Below are positions 9,991 through 21,845 of a stretch of 64,000 nucleotides of DNA, one piece after another. Where the stretch lies: the NCBI GenBank assembly GCA_012934845.2, contig WNNJ02001142.1, positions 62,001-126,000 of the forward strand, in the 5' to 3' direction. The notes beneath the pieces are model-generated. The model saw only the letters and a program-made list of their open reading frames with translations. It did not search any database and had not been told where the DNA came from. Origin of the DNA: Pomphorhynchus laevis (lineage: Eukaryota; Acanthocephala; Palaeacanthocephala; Echinorhynchida; Pomphorhynchidae). Numbering within the stretch: the stretch's first letter is position 1; the number at the start of each line of letters is the position of its first letter. The translations under genes and the position numbers were made by a program.

Positions 9991-9992
9991 AA

Positions 9993-11480
9993 TTGATTTT
10001 ACCTTTACCTCAATTCAATAAAGTACAGGAAAATTTTAATCTAAAATTAATTAAAGTAATTATCCTTTGCAATTTAGATACAAATGTTACAGAAAGATTT
10101 AAGTATCCAAATTATTATATAAAAATATGTGAACCATCAATTAAAACTACTTTAAATTTATATCGAAAATACCACAATTATATGGATGGATATATTTTGT
10201 ATTAGAATAAAAAAACTAGATAATCAAATTTCATTAGTGGAAATTAAACCATCAAGTAAATAAAAATATATGGATAAAATCGAATCTTTAAATATTAAAG
10301 ATAGAATCTTTAAATATTTTGATAATAAAAATTATTTAAAAGTAGGGACATCTATATTTAGACAAATAAAAGGTGTTTTAATGGAAATCAATAGTAGCCC
10401 AATTATAGCCGACTTGCTTTCAAGCTTTATAGAATATGAATTTGTTCATAACTGTGTAAAAACTAAATCTAAACTATATAAATATATGAAATATATGTTT
10501 CGATACATTGATGATATATGTGTATTTAACTCTAACAATGTTTATTCAATAAGCACACAAATTTATTCAGGTAGCCTCATTCTTAACAAAACCAATATTG
10601 ATGATAAAGAAGGTGTATATCTAGATATGAACATTAAATTAACATTAACTAAAACTACTATTAATTTATATCGTAAAGATGACATATTTTAATTTAATTA
10701 AATATATAAATAAATATATAACATATATATTAATAAATAATAAATGATATATTTAAAAATAACATATATTAATAAAAAACATATTTATTTAAAATTTATA
10801 TACAGTATAAGATATAATATCTTTATTAGATATCTGTTTCGAAATATTGATGATATATGGGTATTTAATTCTAATAATTTTTATTCAATAAACAAACAAA
10901 TTTATCCAGAAAGCCTTATTCTTAACAAAACCAATATTAATGATAAAGAAGGTGTATATCTAGATATGAACATTAAATTAACATCAATTAAAACTACTTT
11001 TAATTTATATCGTAAAGATGACATATTTAAATTTACAAGAAACATATTTTTGCATGAGCATTAATGAATATCACTAAAATTAAATATAATACTTTAAATA
11101 ATGGAATTTAATTATTAAGTAATTTAATCGATACATATTTTAAATGTAATACATGTATATATCTAGACATAAACATCGAATCAACATTAATAAAAAAATT
11201 ATTAACTTATATTTTAAAATTGTTTTAAATTTACAAGAAAAATATTTTTTGCATGAGCATTCATGCATGTCATATAATATAAAATATAATACAATAAATA
11301 ATGAAATTTTAAGAATTGCAACAATATGTAATGATATTGGCTTTCTTCAAAATCATTTAAATAATTTAATAGATACATGCTCTATTCCTTATTATGATAT
11401 ATCGTCTATTAATTATTAATCAATTCATAAATATTGATTTTATTTTAAATTTCAATTTTAAATTTTAACTTGATCTAAGT
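9993..11480 (+). mobile_element. Penelope-like element, decayed reverse transcriptase copies
   Basis: Open frames 10270-10692 and 10744-11064 carry PLE reverse-transcriptase blocks. IKGVLMEINSSPIIADLLSS corresponds to the G-x-P-M-x-x-x-x-SP-x-x-A-D-L motif. FRYIDDICVFN and FRNIDDIWVFN are the catalytic Y-x-DD motif, with Tyr replaced in the second copy. Then come IYSGSLILNKTN and VYLDMNIKLT. 11153-11419 holds the downstream EILRIATICNDIGFLQNHL block, followed by a 3' segment TTTTAAATTTCAATTTTAAA. At least two RT copies are arranged head to tail. The whole region is unusually A-rich. No intact ORF remains. Confidence 0.7.
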
Positions 11481-11809
11481 TGCATGAAATCTTATATAAA
11501 ATATATCTTATGAAAAATAATTTATTATTCCTTATTTATTTATTTTTAATTCTTCATATATTATTTATTTGATTTAAATGTATCATGTTTAATTTATAAA
11601 TAATTTAATTGACTCATTTATTTGATCATTAAGCTCGGCCATGATATACTTTAGAAAATGACGCAAAGACTACACAAATTTTAATGGCGCTTTTTAATGT
11701 AAAATTACAGAAGTTATTTACGATTTAGGGCGTTTTAGCGAGAATATTTCTGTATTCGAAATTTACGAAAATTATAAAAAATGTGTTAAAAATACATATT
11801 TTTAATGTA

Positions 11810-12720
11810 ATACAGGTATATATCTAGAAATAAACATCGAATCGACATTAATAAAAAATTATTAACTTATATTTTAAAATTGTTTTAAATTTACAAGAAA
11901 AATATTTTTTGCATGAGCATTCATGCATGTCATATAATATAAAATATAATACATGAAATAATGAAATTTTAAGAATTGCAACAATTTCTATCGATATTGG
12001 TTTTCTTCAAAATCATTTAACGACATCAAGGTTACTTATTATAAGGTTACTATAAAAATACAATCAAACAAAAATAGTAAAATATGTAAATCAACAGAAA
12101 ATAAATTTAAACTCTTAAGAAGAAAATGTTTATGGACGGATATAAATGATAAAGAAGGTATATATCTAGATATGAACATTAAATTAACATTAACTAAAAC
12201 TACTATTAATTTATATCGTAAAGATGACATATTTAAATTTACAAGAAACATATTTTTGCATGAGCATTCATGCATACCATATAATATAAAATATAATACA
12301 TGAAATAATGAAATTTTAAGAATTGCAACAATTTCTATCGATATTGGTTTTCTTCAAAATCATTTAACGACATCAAGGTTACTTATTATAAGGTTACTAT
12401 AAAAATACAATCAAACAAAAATAGTAAAATATGTAAATCAACAGAAAATAAATTTAAACTCTTAAGAAGAAAATGTTTATGGACGGATATAAATGATAAA
12501 GAAGGTATATATCTAGATATGAACATTAAATAAACATCAGATAAAACTACTATTAATTTATATCGTAAAGATGATATATTTAAATTTACAAGAAACATAT
12601 TTTTGCATGAACATTTATGCATACCATATAATATAAAATATAATACATTAAATAATGAAATTTTAAGAATTGCAACAATATGTAATGATATTGGCTTTTA
12701 TCAAAGTCATTAAAATAATT
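11810..12720 (+). repeat. Tandemly duplicated PLE fragments, 347-bp period
   Basis: The unit running from TTCTTCAAAATCATTTAACG through VYLDMNI-coding sequence to AATTTTAAGAATTGCAAC occurs near 12005-12350 and again at 12352-12700, with nearly identical sequence. CGACATCAAG sits at 12021 and 12368, a period of 347 bp. Part of a third unit at 11815-12000 matches 11150-11345. Units encode the YLDMNIKLT...TINLYRKDDIFKF and ILRIATI pieces of PLE reverse transcriptase, so segmental duplication acted on an already truncated element. Confidence 0.75.
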
Positions 12721-13840
12721 TAATAAATGCATTTTTTAAACTAGTTACTATAAAGCTACAATCAAACAGAAAATAATAAAATATAATATTAAAAACATAA
12801 TTTATATTTATATTTAATTTACATAGACATTTGATTAGTACTGAACACTGATCCAATTCTAATACATTTTTTGAGTTACGAAATATAGACAATAAAGATA
12901 TATAATATATAATAAAGATATAATATATCTGTTTTAGATATATTATAAACAGATATATTATATATCTGTTTCGAAATATTGATGATAATATTGATGTGTA
13001 TTTAACTCTAACAATTTTTATTCAATAAGCGATTAATTTTAAATCAATAAAGATAAATAATTATAGATAGTAAAATATTAGACAAATAATATTATTTAAC
13101 AAACAATAATATTATTCAACAAAATATTAGAAAAATAAATTTAAAATATTAAGCGAAGCATTTATATAGATAATAAATAATTTACTTTTATTAGAATAAG
13201 ATACTTGATAATCATATTTCATCAGAGAAAATTATCGCGTTTTTGGCCACGCTACAATGTTTGGTCAAGGAATAAGGGCTGAAACAAGAAAACATAATCT
13301 ACTAATCAATATATATATCAGATTTACTAATCAATATAGACTTACTAATCATTTACTAATCAAAAAAAATAGGACGTCTGTTATTTATTGGTCAATTCAT
13401 AAAAATTGATTTTTATTTTTAATTTCAATTTTAAATTTTGACTTGATATAAATATAAATATATTTATATATTCATATTTTTAAAAATATTTATAAAATAA
13501 TAAAAATATTTAAAAAGAAAAATATTTAAAAAATATTAGTCAATTCATAAAAATTACGTTTATTTTAAATTTCAATTTTTTATTTTAACTTGATTTAAAT
13601 TATATAAAATAATATATAAAAATAATTTATTATTTATGATTATTTATTATTTAATTATTGAATTTTGATTTAGATCTATTATTATGTTTTGTATATTTTA
13701 TAATTATATTAAATACGTAGACTCAGTTAGCTAATTTGATTTGTATATTTCGAATTTTAAATGTTTGCAATGGACCAGAAGGAATTAATTCTAAATAGCC
13801 AAAATTTTAAATTTTGACTTGATATAAATTATAAAAAATC
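12721..13840 (+). repeat. PLE 3'-end segments in repeated array
   Basis: The segment GTCAATTCATAAAAATTGAT...TTTCAATTTTAAATTTTGACTTGAT seen after the RT copies (11415-11480) recurs at about 13390-13460, 13536-13610 and partly at 13795-13840. A short PLE coding scrap with a LDN-I-S-type block lies at about 13195-13235 and matches 10204-10255. This looks like several 3' ends of the same PLE piled up. Confidence 0.5.
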
Positions 13841-14615
13841 TAATAACGAATTTTTTTAAAATTTAATGATTAAATTTTGATTTAGCAAAATTTTGATTAT
13901 TTTTAAAAATTATTAAAAAAATTATTGAAATGTTAAAATAATTAAAATCAGCCATTTTAAAATGACTGATTTAATCTGAACAAATTAATTTTAATGGAAA
14001 TTTTTTAAAACTTCGAAAAAAATGTTTTATTTAAAAAAACGTTTGCTGAAAAACGTTTATTTAGAATTAAGAATGAAGTTTAGAATTAAGAGTTGTCTTG
14101 CTGAGCTGTCTGGGGCGGAATTATGTTTTATAAATGTCTTAGTTTTGAGTTTACTAACCGTTTATTACGGTTACTGCATGGATTATTTATAAGCCAAACT
14201 GGAAAATACGATAATGAACGGAATCTCTGAGAATTGCTTCGAACTATAAACTGTTTATTAAAACGGACATCATTGAATGGATTTTCGAGACTTCATTGAT
14301 CAAGCATCTTTAGAGAGAGGCTAATGTTTTTAATTACAAGCAAATAAAATTAATAAAATAATAAATCATTCATGGTGTCTGTTTCAAAAAGTACAATTTA
14401 AGATTCATAAAAGTAAATGCCATGTCGAGCACCATTTAACGACTCTGTGAACGGTATTTGTACGTTGTATTTAGCCGTATTTTAATTTCTTCATCGAAAT
14501 TGAAATGACCTTAAATATAATTAACGTCAAAAATAAATCTAAGTATCGCTGCCTTAATGTTAATCGTTGAAATACAATTGTAGTTTAAAAATATTAAAAA
14601 CTGTCATTCACTAAA
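13841..14615. other. AT-rich stretch, 3' flank of trehalose gene
   Basis: Homopolymer-rich A/T sequence followed by somewhat less AT-rich sequence from about 14080. It should contain the 3' UTR of the minus-strand trehalose synthase gene. No exon or repeat was recognised. Confidence 0.4.
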
Positions 14616-16841
14616 TTAATTTTTAAATTTACTCAAAGGACTTGTAAAATGTTTAATTAAATGCCTAATTTTGCAAACAGTGGGTACACTGTACTTAGCT
14701 ATTGTCGAAGTCATTCCAACGTTAATTGTAAACGAATTATCAGTGTAACTGTTGGCAATGCTAAATAGTTCCTGGTCACGTAGGTCATCGCCAACCACTA
14801 TAACAATATCCCATAATTTTCTAGCGCGATTTTCAAACCACCAATGGTTTGAATGAACTCTCTTAGAAGCAGCATGCTTTATTTCTAGTGATTCCTTTCC
14901 TTCGATCACTTCAATATCACGATTTCCAATTAAATACATAAGTTCATAACGAATTTCTCTAATACGAAAATCTCGTAATTCTTCAGCGATGCCTCGAAAA
15001 TGCCATACTATTGACGTCTTCTTCTCTACAATTGAACTTCCAGGAGTTTTCGATTGAATTGGTAAAATTAACGACCGTACGATGTTTTTCCAGTGGTGTA
15101 ATTTCCAGCCTTTATAAGGAATTAAGGATTGACACCACTTCCCACTTAATCGTTTCCAGTGACCATCTTCTGCAGACACATCCAAACGTTTTATATGGCC
15201 AAGATGTTTATCAATAGCTTCCCGATCACGAAATGTAGTAATAACAACGCGATTATTTTGATCGGCACATAATTCCGTTAGCAGTTGTATGAGACTCAAA
15301 TCAGGAACAGCATCACAATGGTTATGAAGGAGAAGTGACTTGTCATAATCAAACATTATCAGTCTTGATCGGCTCTTATGATAAGATGAAAGAATATTAA
15401 ATAAAATGTTGGTGTCGGGTTGGAAAATAGTGTTTTCCTGACCGAGATCGACAATTTCTTCTAGCTTATTGACAAATAAATTTGCCCAAGTGTGCACATT
15501 GTACGATTTAACTCGGTTCTGCAACTTTTTCATCTGACATCGTTGTTGATCTATGGGCATATTCAGTGCCCGATAAATAGCATCGACAATATCATTTTCG
15601 TCGTGCGGGTTTACGAGCACTGCATCTGTCAGTTCGTCTGACGCTCCTGCCATTTCACTGAGGATCAATACACCGTTGCAGCTACTATCTTTAGCAGCAA
15701 CGTATTCTTTGGCGACCAGATTCATTCCGTCCCTTAATGGCGTTACCAAACATACATCAGCTTCTCTCAGCATTGGACATAACTGTTCGAATGGAAATGA
15801 TCTCGCAATGTAGACAATGGGAGACCAGCTGAATGAGTTAAGTTTTCCGTTGACGGCTCCGATTAGTGTTTCAATTTCTTCCTGCAATTTTTGATAGCAA
15901 TCAACTTCTGTTCGACATGGAACAATAACCATTACAAAAGTGACTTTCATCCTATACTCTGGGTATAAGTAAAGAAATTTTTCAAACGCTCGTATCCTAG
16001 AAGGAATCCCTTTAGTATAGTCTAAGCGATCAATTGATAATACAATTTTTGCCTCGTCTAATTTAAGTTTTTTTACATCCCAATCTGGTATGGGATTGTC
16101 ACACTCAAAATTAGCGTACTTATCGTAATCAATACTCATTGGAAATACGTCTACGTTTATCAATCGATTATTTACGAAAAGGCGATTAAATGAATGCTCA
16201 TAACCACATATTCTGTATACTGCGCTTAAAAAATGTCTAAAGTAGCCAACCGTGTGAAATCCAATATTATCAGCTCCTAAGACACCCATCAGCAATTCTT
16301 TTCTCCATGGAAGAGTTCGAAATGTTTCGAATGAGGGGAATGGGATGTGTAAGAAGTAACCAATACGAGCATTCGGAAAGCGTTCTCTCAAGTAGGCCGG
16401 AAGCAACATCAACTGATAATCGTGAACCCATATAATATCCTCAGACACATTGATTACTTCATTTAAGGCGTCTGCGAACTTTTCATTAACTTCTTTGTAT
16501 GATTTCCAAAAATCGTAATTATATTGAGTATATTGAGTAAAATAGTGAAAATGGGGCCATAGGGTTTTGTTGCTGAAGCCATAATAGTATGATTGTATAT
16601 CACTTTCAGATAGATACACGGGAACAAGATTTATCGATTTTAGTTTTTCCTTAATGGTGTTTTGTTGATCGGGATTTTCTATTGCCTGCCCGGGCCATCC
16701 AATCCATAACTTATCAAATGAAGTTAACGAGTCAATACCTGTGGCCAATCCACCAACACTGTGCTTTATTTTTAAAGACCCAGATTTGTCAATCGACAAT
16801 GTTATGGGTAAACGATTTGACACTATGATGATTCTAGTCAT
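14616..16841 (-). CDS. tps: Trehalose-6-phosphate synthase/phosphatase fusion, intronless
   Basis: 741 residues in one exon. An N-terminal GT20 synthase (about 1-470) makes trehalose-6-phosphate from UDP-glucose and glucose-6-phosphate. Its conserved elements are present: RLPI (10-13), VGGLATG (29-35), LWIGWPG (45-51), NKTLWPHFHY (91-100), HDYQLM (140-145), SIDRLDYTKGI (269-279) and LRDGMNLVAKEYVA (369-382). A C-terminal HAD trehalose-phosphatase domain (about 492-735) follows, but motif I reads MFDYDKSLL instead of DYDGTL. The usual SGR block is TTFRDR, EHG is EDG, and GDDxTDE is GDDLRDQ. The two motif I aspartates remain; phosphatase activity may be weak or lost. The fused layout, and its similarity as I remember it to bacterial (Bacteroidetes-like) enzymes, allow horizontal transfer, which I cannot test here. 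Start is the first ATG, preceded by A/T-rich sequence. Confidence 0.93.
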   Translation of the reverse strand: MTRIIIVSNRLPITLSIDKSGSLKIKHSVGGLATGIDSLTSFDKLWIGWPGQAIENPDQQNTIKEKLKSINLVPVYLSESDIQSYYYGFSNKTLWPHFHYFTQYTQYNYDFWKSYKEVNEKFADALNEVINVSEDIIWVHDYQLMLLPAYLRERFPNARIGYFLHIPFPSFETFRTLPWRKELLMGVLGADNIGFHTVGYFRHFLSAVYRICGYEHSFNRLFVNNRLINVDVFPMSIDYDKYANFECDNPIPDWDVKKLKLDEAKIVLSIDRLDYTKGIPSRIRAFEKFLYLYPEYRMKVTFVMVIVPCRTEVDCYQKLQEEIETLIGAVNGKLNSFSWSPIVYIARSFPFEQLCPMLREADVCLVTPLRDGMNLVAKEYVAAKDSSCNGVLILSEMAGASDELTDAVLVNPHDENDIVDAIYRALNMPIDQQRCQMKKLQNRVKSYNVHTWANLFVNKLEEIVDLGQENTIFQPDTNILFNILSSYHKSRSRLIMFDYDKSLLLHNHCDAVPDLSLIQLLTELCADQNNRVVITTFRDREAIDKHLGHIKRLDVSAEDGHWKRLSGKWCQSLIPYKGWKLHHWKNIVRSLILPIQSKTPGSSIVEKKTSIVWHFRGIAEELRDFRIREIRYELMYLIGNRDIEVIEGKESLEIKHAASKRVHSNHWWFENRARKLWDIVIVVGDDLRDQELFSIANSYTDNSFTINVGMTSTIAKYSVPTVCKIRHLIKHFTSPLSKFKN

Positions 16842-17540
16842 CTATAATTAATAAAAATTATAATATTTTTCAAGTTAAGAAATTATTTAAATTATTTAAA
16901 TTAATTAATTAATTTTAATTAATTAAATTAAATTAATTAATGGTTAATTAAATGTTAATGTTTAATTAAGCATTACTTAATACTACGACATTACCTGTAT
17001 AATTGGCATTTTATTTATTTAAAATCAATAATGTCAATTAATTACTTAATCTTATTTTAATTTGTGAATTCTATTATTTTGAAAACAAAAAAAATCAAAT
17101 AGGAAAAAAATTATTTAAACAATTATGTATTTATGTTTATTTATAGACGATGTGACATTAATTTGATGGTGTACTATCTTCCACTCTTGCTTTGGATAGT
17201 ACTAGATTTCATGAGAGTGTCAAAATTATTTTAGAAATGAGATATCGACTAAAAGACAAACCGTTTAGAGTCTATATAGGTATCGCAATTGAGGAACGCA
17301 CCCATCTGCGGAAAATGAAACACCAGACTTGATACAGGTGAAGACAATTTGATCATTCAAAATTGTTCTGCCGTTCGGGGTCGACTTTTCGTACGCTCGG
17401 AACTTGCATCCTAATACCATAAAATTCATCAGCAGCTAGGAAATCCCGTAAGTGGTCAGTACCACAGGAGTATTAAATTAGGAGTAGTATGTTAAAGTTT
17501 GATGAAATTTATGCTTCCTTCTATTTAGGTACTTGCGCGT
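16842..17540. other. AT-rich 5' flank of trehalose gene, then LINE edge
   Basis: Up to about 17130 the sequence is built of TTAATTAA-like words and should contain the promoter of the minus-strand trehalose gene. From about 17150 the composition rises toward that of LINE sequence. A coding-like piece near 17240-17330 (MRYRLKDKPFRVYIGIAIEE) may be decayed ORF1, unassigned. Confidence 0.35.
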
Positions 17541-18080
17541 AGATCGTTCATCCTAGTGATTACAGAAACTTTGTTGCATGATGATGTTAGTGTCGTTTAC
17601 ATACACCGATTATATGTTGTAAAACGAAATTGTTGGTTACAAATAGGAGGTGGGGTTGCATTGTATACCAAGAATGGAATTCATGTCGATAGGGAATGTA
17701 TATATACTAATAAGAAGGTTCTTATGAGTATCGACTAATTAGATTAAAATTCATAAACTTGCCTTTCAAAATAGGGGTATCGGAATCTTGTATGAATAAT
17801 CGGAATTTTACATATTAACTACTGAGTTAATCAGTTTGTTTACAGCTAATGAAGGCACATACCATTTTTTCTTGTAGGTGATTTTAATATTTCAGGAATG
17901 TGGTCGACCCACCAATATTTGTTGACAAATAGTATTAGCGAACATTACATCAATTTATAGAATTTTTAATCTGATTTATTACTGGTCCGCACGTTACCTC
18001 ATCCATTAGATTTAGGAACGATCATGAGCAACTTCCTGACTTTGTGTGTTTTGAAATTATAGACAAGCGTTTACAATAAA
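17541..18080 (+). pseudogene. LINE APE-type endonuclease fragment
   Basis: Translation gives ILVITETLLHDDVSVVYIHR then GGGVALYTKNGIHVDRE, the ITE-T-W-L and R-x-x-x-x-GGGVA-x-Y blocks of a CR1/jockey-type apurinic endonuclease. After a shift, FFLVGDFNISGMWSTH (near 17860-17910) supplies the GDFN motif. Frameshifts and stops break the frame. The reverse transcriptase that might belong to it lies at 20725-21747 on the same strand. Confidence 0.6.
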
Positions 18081-18149
18081 TGACATTAAACTCAATATAG
18101 TCTGACAAATTCAAACATCAACTGATAAATTCAAACATCATAGTCTGAT

Positions 18150-18186
18150 AAATTCAAACATCAACTGTCTGTTGATGTTTGAATTT
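18150..18186. repeat. Perfect 16-bp inverted repeat
   Basis: AAATTCAAACATCAAC (18150-18165) and its exact complement (18171-18186) flank a 5-nt spacer. Two more direct copies of the left word lie just upstream (about 18109-18143), so a short tandem repeat has been partly inverted. Confidence 0.65.
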
Positions 18187-18189
18187 ACA

Positions 18190-19595
18190 TAAATACCTAA
18201 TAACTGCATTGATAACGCCGAACCAGAAATACTCGGGATATTTTGAGGATTTAGATTAATTAAAAATATTGACACCAGTGATTATGTAGTGACGTTTGCC
18301 AAGTCATGTACGATGTGTTGATGAAACTATCTGACTGGCTTTCCTTCATTTGACCTATCCGTAATGCAAATAAACTAGGACCACAAAGGTTTGACTTTGA
18401 AAAACAGATTGAGAAAACCAATCGATTTTTTAAACTCTGTATCTAGATAAAGTTCGAAAATAAATCGTTATGTCGTTAATCTTAAATATGGAACACAAAT
18501 GATGATAATGATTATGGTAATATATCAAAAATCACAGGGCATTCTGCCTAAAATCATTTCGTCACGTCAATGTAAAAATAAAAAACCCTCCGAACTACTT
18601 AATGAACTATCATAGCAAACCTCGCGTTGCCTTCTAAGACATAATAGATGCAGCGTATATATTTTATAAATATAGTTATAAAATATATTTATATTTATAT
18701 ATTTATAAATATAAATATAATAAATATATTTTTATTTTTATTTCAATGATCACATCAACTGAAAATATCCTCCTCAGAAGTAATGAGGATATCATCCTCA
18801 AAGCTGTCTTTGCTAAAGGACATCTATCAATTTTTGCTAAAGTCTTTAGCATAAAATACTGCTAAACAATTAGCGTCGTTATTTCATTTCAGGTCGATAA
18901 ATTCACAGTAATTATTTGGAATAAATTGCTTTTTCGTAGAAACCACAAGGAATTCAAGGAATTTTGTTGTTTAGCATTCAAAATATGTATTAACGGGCTT
19001 GTTGATAATCAAGCCCGCGATTGAAGTCAAGATAAAAGATAACAACTATAAAAGATAAGTAACCTCTTGTCACCTCTTCTACACAATGATCTCAAATAAA
19101 CATTAAATTACTTAGGGATAAACGACTAGTACGAAATACATCTTGCGACAGACTCCTGGTATTTAAGCAATTAAAATTATCAATCACGTAGCTGTATAAG
19201 ATCCTGTTTAAATACAGTATTGCACCCAGGAACTTCAGTATCAGAAAATTCATCAATTTATAGAAAATTAAAAGCATTTTTTTCATTAAAAGCATTCACA
19301 CTTTTTTAAATAACTTGCTTTTTCGTGAAAATGAAAATTTTAATCATTTATTGAAAAAAATTAAAAATAAATATTTTTATCGATCTAAATAATATGGAAA
19401 CTATATTAAACGTAACTGATTGCTAACATAGTGTGCACTTCATATAGAAGGATATTTGTCTAATCGATATGATGAATATATACATCAAAAAGGTTTTTTC
19501 ATTTATAATTTAATTCTATTTATAAGGTTTTATATTGTCTTATACAAATTTTATGTATTTGTATTGTTCGAAATTGGTAGCACTGTCGTATAATA
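18190..19595. other. Decayed retroelement and AT-rich sequence
   Basis: Scattered coding-like scraps with many stops, interrupted by A/T runs such as TATAAATATA at 18660-18740. Probably the middle of the LINE whose endonuclease is at 17541, but no diagnostic motif was found. Confidence 0.3.
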
Positions 19596-19599
19596 AAAT

Positions 19600-20110
19600 T
19601 CCAGCACCAAATGTTGTTACTACTATGATCTATGTTTGATTTACTTTAGCTTATTGACTTATTTATGACACATCGCATATATTTCATATATATTCATATA
19701 TTCATACATTTTTATATATTCATATATTCATCGCAGATATTCAAATACATTAATCACACTGCTCTCTTCCATTTCCACTTCATATCTTTTAACCTTCCCC
19801 TTTATCCTCTTCTTCCCTTCCTTCCATCACCTTTTTCTTATTCATCCCCCTTAATCCTTCCTTCTCCTCATTATCTACCTCTCATCCCCTTTTTGGTACT
19901 ATGGGCTATGCTTTACCTACTTTAGCTTATTGACTTATGAAGTGCAAATCGAAATTAGTAAAAATACATTAAATTCACTGAAATTTTCTCATTTGCACTT
20001 CATTCCTCTTAACCCTCCTTATATCCCCCACTTCCATTCCTCCCATTCCCTTTTTTGGTCATCGTTTAAACCGATCCCCTTCCTTACTACTCAATGATTA
20101 CAAAATAAAT
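19600..20110 (+). repeat. Pyrimidine-rich tandem segments
   Basis: ACTTTAGCTTATTGACTTAT occurs at about 19645 and again at about 19919, each time followed by T/C-rich sequence (CCTTCCCCTTTATCCTC and related words) and a CCCTTTTTTGGT block. The second copy ends in an ATTACAAAATAAATAAAAT tail resembling a LINE 3' end. The piece 19600-19668 has an inverted relative at 22257-22325. Confidence 0.45.
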
Positions 20111-20187
20111 AAAATCAAAATATTTATTTTCTCGAGTTCAATTTTTCAATTAATAAAAGGATTATTTTATATTTTTAAATTTGTTGA

Positions 20188-20360
20188 TAATGATCCATTA
20201 TTGATAAAGAATTATTAGAGCTCGATCAAAAACTGAGAAAATTTTATTTGATATTTCGCTAACTACTGTAAGCATCTTCAGTAATTTTCTAAAGATGCTT
20301 ACAGAGGTTAGCGAAATATCAAATAAAATTTTGCCATTTTTTGATCCAGCTCTAATAATT
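20188..20360. repeat. Palindromic PLE-tail repeat with hammerhead-like cores
   Basis: A near-perfect inverted repeat is centred at about 20288. Both arms contain GTTAGCGAAATATCAAATAA and end in the GATCCAGCTC / GATCAAAA words of the dispersed repeat seen at 8355 and 9125. Minus-strand core: CTGAAGA (20275-20281), an imperfect 6-bp stem II, GAAATATC (20250-20257), plus an 8-bp outer helix between 20236-20243 and 20283-20290. The plus-strand arm has CTAAAGA, a broken core. Confidence 0.6.
20236..20290 (-). ncRNA. Best hammerhead-ribozyme candidate in window
   Basis: Read on the minus strand: AGAAAATT, one base, CTGAAGA (allowed by the CUGANGA consensus), GCTTAC-AGTA-GTTAGC hairpin with one mismatch, GAAA, TATC, a 6-nt internal stretch, then AATTTTCT pairing perfectly with the first strand. 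This gives stem I, core, stem II, GAAA and a minimal self-complementary ATAT stem III, the layout reported for PLE hammerheads. Cleavage would be expected after the C of TATC. Confidence 0.45.
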
Positions 20361-20724
20361 GATTATTTTATCTTTCTTCTTCATGGATACTCAAGATGTG
20401 ATATTATATGAGTTTCATGTGTTAGGTTTTTGAAAAAAAACGTTTAAAAGGTCGCTAATTAAACTATTCTTTGAGTGAGAGAACCCGAACAGTAATTTAT
20501 GTAAAATCATAAAATATTTATATCCGGATCAACGAAGTTTTTGCTATTGTTTACTGTTTTATGGTGGTAACCTATTTTGAGCCAACTTGATGTAGGCTTT
20601 CAATAGTATGCATGAATAATATTGCATTTTTTACATTTTTCGATCAGTGCAATAAATGTCTAATCATTTCTGCAACCCCCTAGGCATAGTTCAAGTCTTA
20701 ATTTATGAAAACCCTTGAGTCTTA

Positions 20725-21845
20725 TAAAGTGAGTCGCCCCATTATAAACTGGATTCCAGATTTTCTTAAAGATAGATCCTTTGCTGTTAGTGTAGGTCAA
20801 TGTATATCGTCTTATCGTCCTATCACCTTAGGAGTACCACATGGATCAGTCCTAGGCCCTTGGTTGTTTAACATATAAATCAGCTACTAGATTTAATTGA
20901 GGATTGTAGTTTTTAGCTTTTGCCGATGATGTAAAGGTATGGAAATTGATTAAAACCAACAAGGATCGAAATGACTTTCAAAATATTTTAAACATTGTCT
21001 ATCGATGGTCCTTAAACACTGGAATCGTATTGAATATTAAAAAGTGTGCACATATGAGATTAGGTCATAGCAATGTGAGTCAAGAATATTTTATTGGCAA
21101 TGTTTGTTGTTACCACGCAGTCCTTTCAGGATCATGGTATAACTGTTCAAAACAATATGAAAATACGTGCTAACACCGATAGGATTTGTAACGCAGCAAG
21201 AAGAATAACCTATATTGTCAAAAATTGCTTTAAAGATTTATCTCCCGTTTGTGTTGTGCGTTTATATAATGCTCTTATAAGACCGATATTAGAATATGTG
21301 TCGCCAGCAGTTTTTTCGTGTACGCGTACAGAACTTGATCAATTAGAGCGCATACTTCGACGGTTTACGAAATTATGTCCTCAGGTACGATATCTTCCCT
21401 ATGAGAAACGAATAAAAAGTTTGAATATGCCGACAGTGCGTAAAAGGTTCCTTCTTTTCGACCTTCTAGCTATGTATCGACTAATTAACGAAGATGAAAA
21501 TTTTCCAGCAAATAATGTTGAACTCAATGAACGGGATGGACGTAGAGGACACTCGAAAGTACTGGCAGTACATGAAAACAGAAAATACTCTCGTCATTTC
21601 CGACTGTCCCATCGAGCGGTACATGTTTGGAATCGTCTTCCTCTTGATGTCGTTGCGGTGCATACAATCAATGAATTTAAATCCAATATAAAGAACTGGA
21701 TTCGAAATGAGAACGAGTGGAGGTTGCTGCAGTGCCCATGGTTCTGATATATATACTGAATAATTTTTTCTTGTATTAATTTGTTGTTTTTGTGAGCGGT
21801 CAAAACAGCCTTGTGGCTATGACCTGCAGTAATAATAAAGATCTA
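20725..21845 (+). pseudogene. LINE (CR1/jockey-like) reverse transcriptase and 3' end
   Basis: RT blocks are PIINWIPDFLKDRSFAVSVG, ITLGVPHGSVLGPWLFNI (motif G-x-P-x-GS-x-LGP), FADDVKVWKL (catalytic, after a stop-broken stretch) and LNIKKCAHMRLGHSN. 21094-21747 is a long open frame with the C-terminal blocks VVRLYNALIRPILEYVSPA, QLERILRRFTKLC and RAVHVWNRLPLDVV. A 3' UTR with a GTCATAGCCACAAGG-type hairpin (on the complementary strand) and AATAATAAAG tail ends near 21845. Interrupting stops near 20876 and 20890 make it inactive. Confidence 0.75.
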
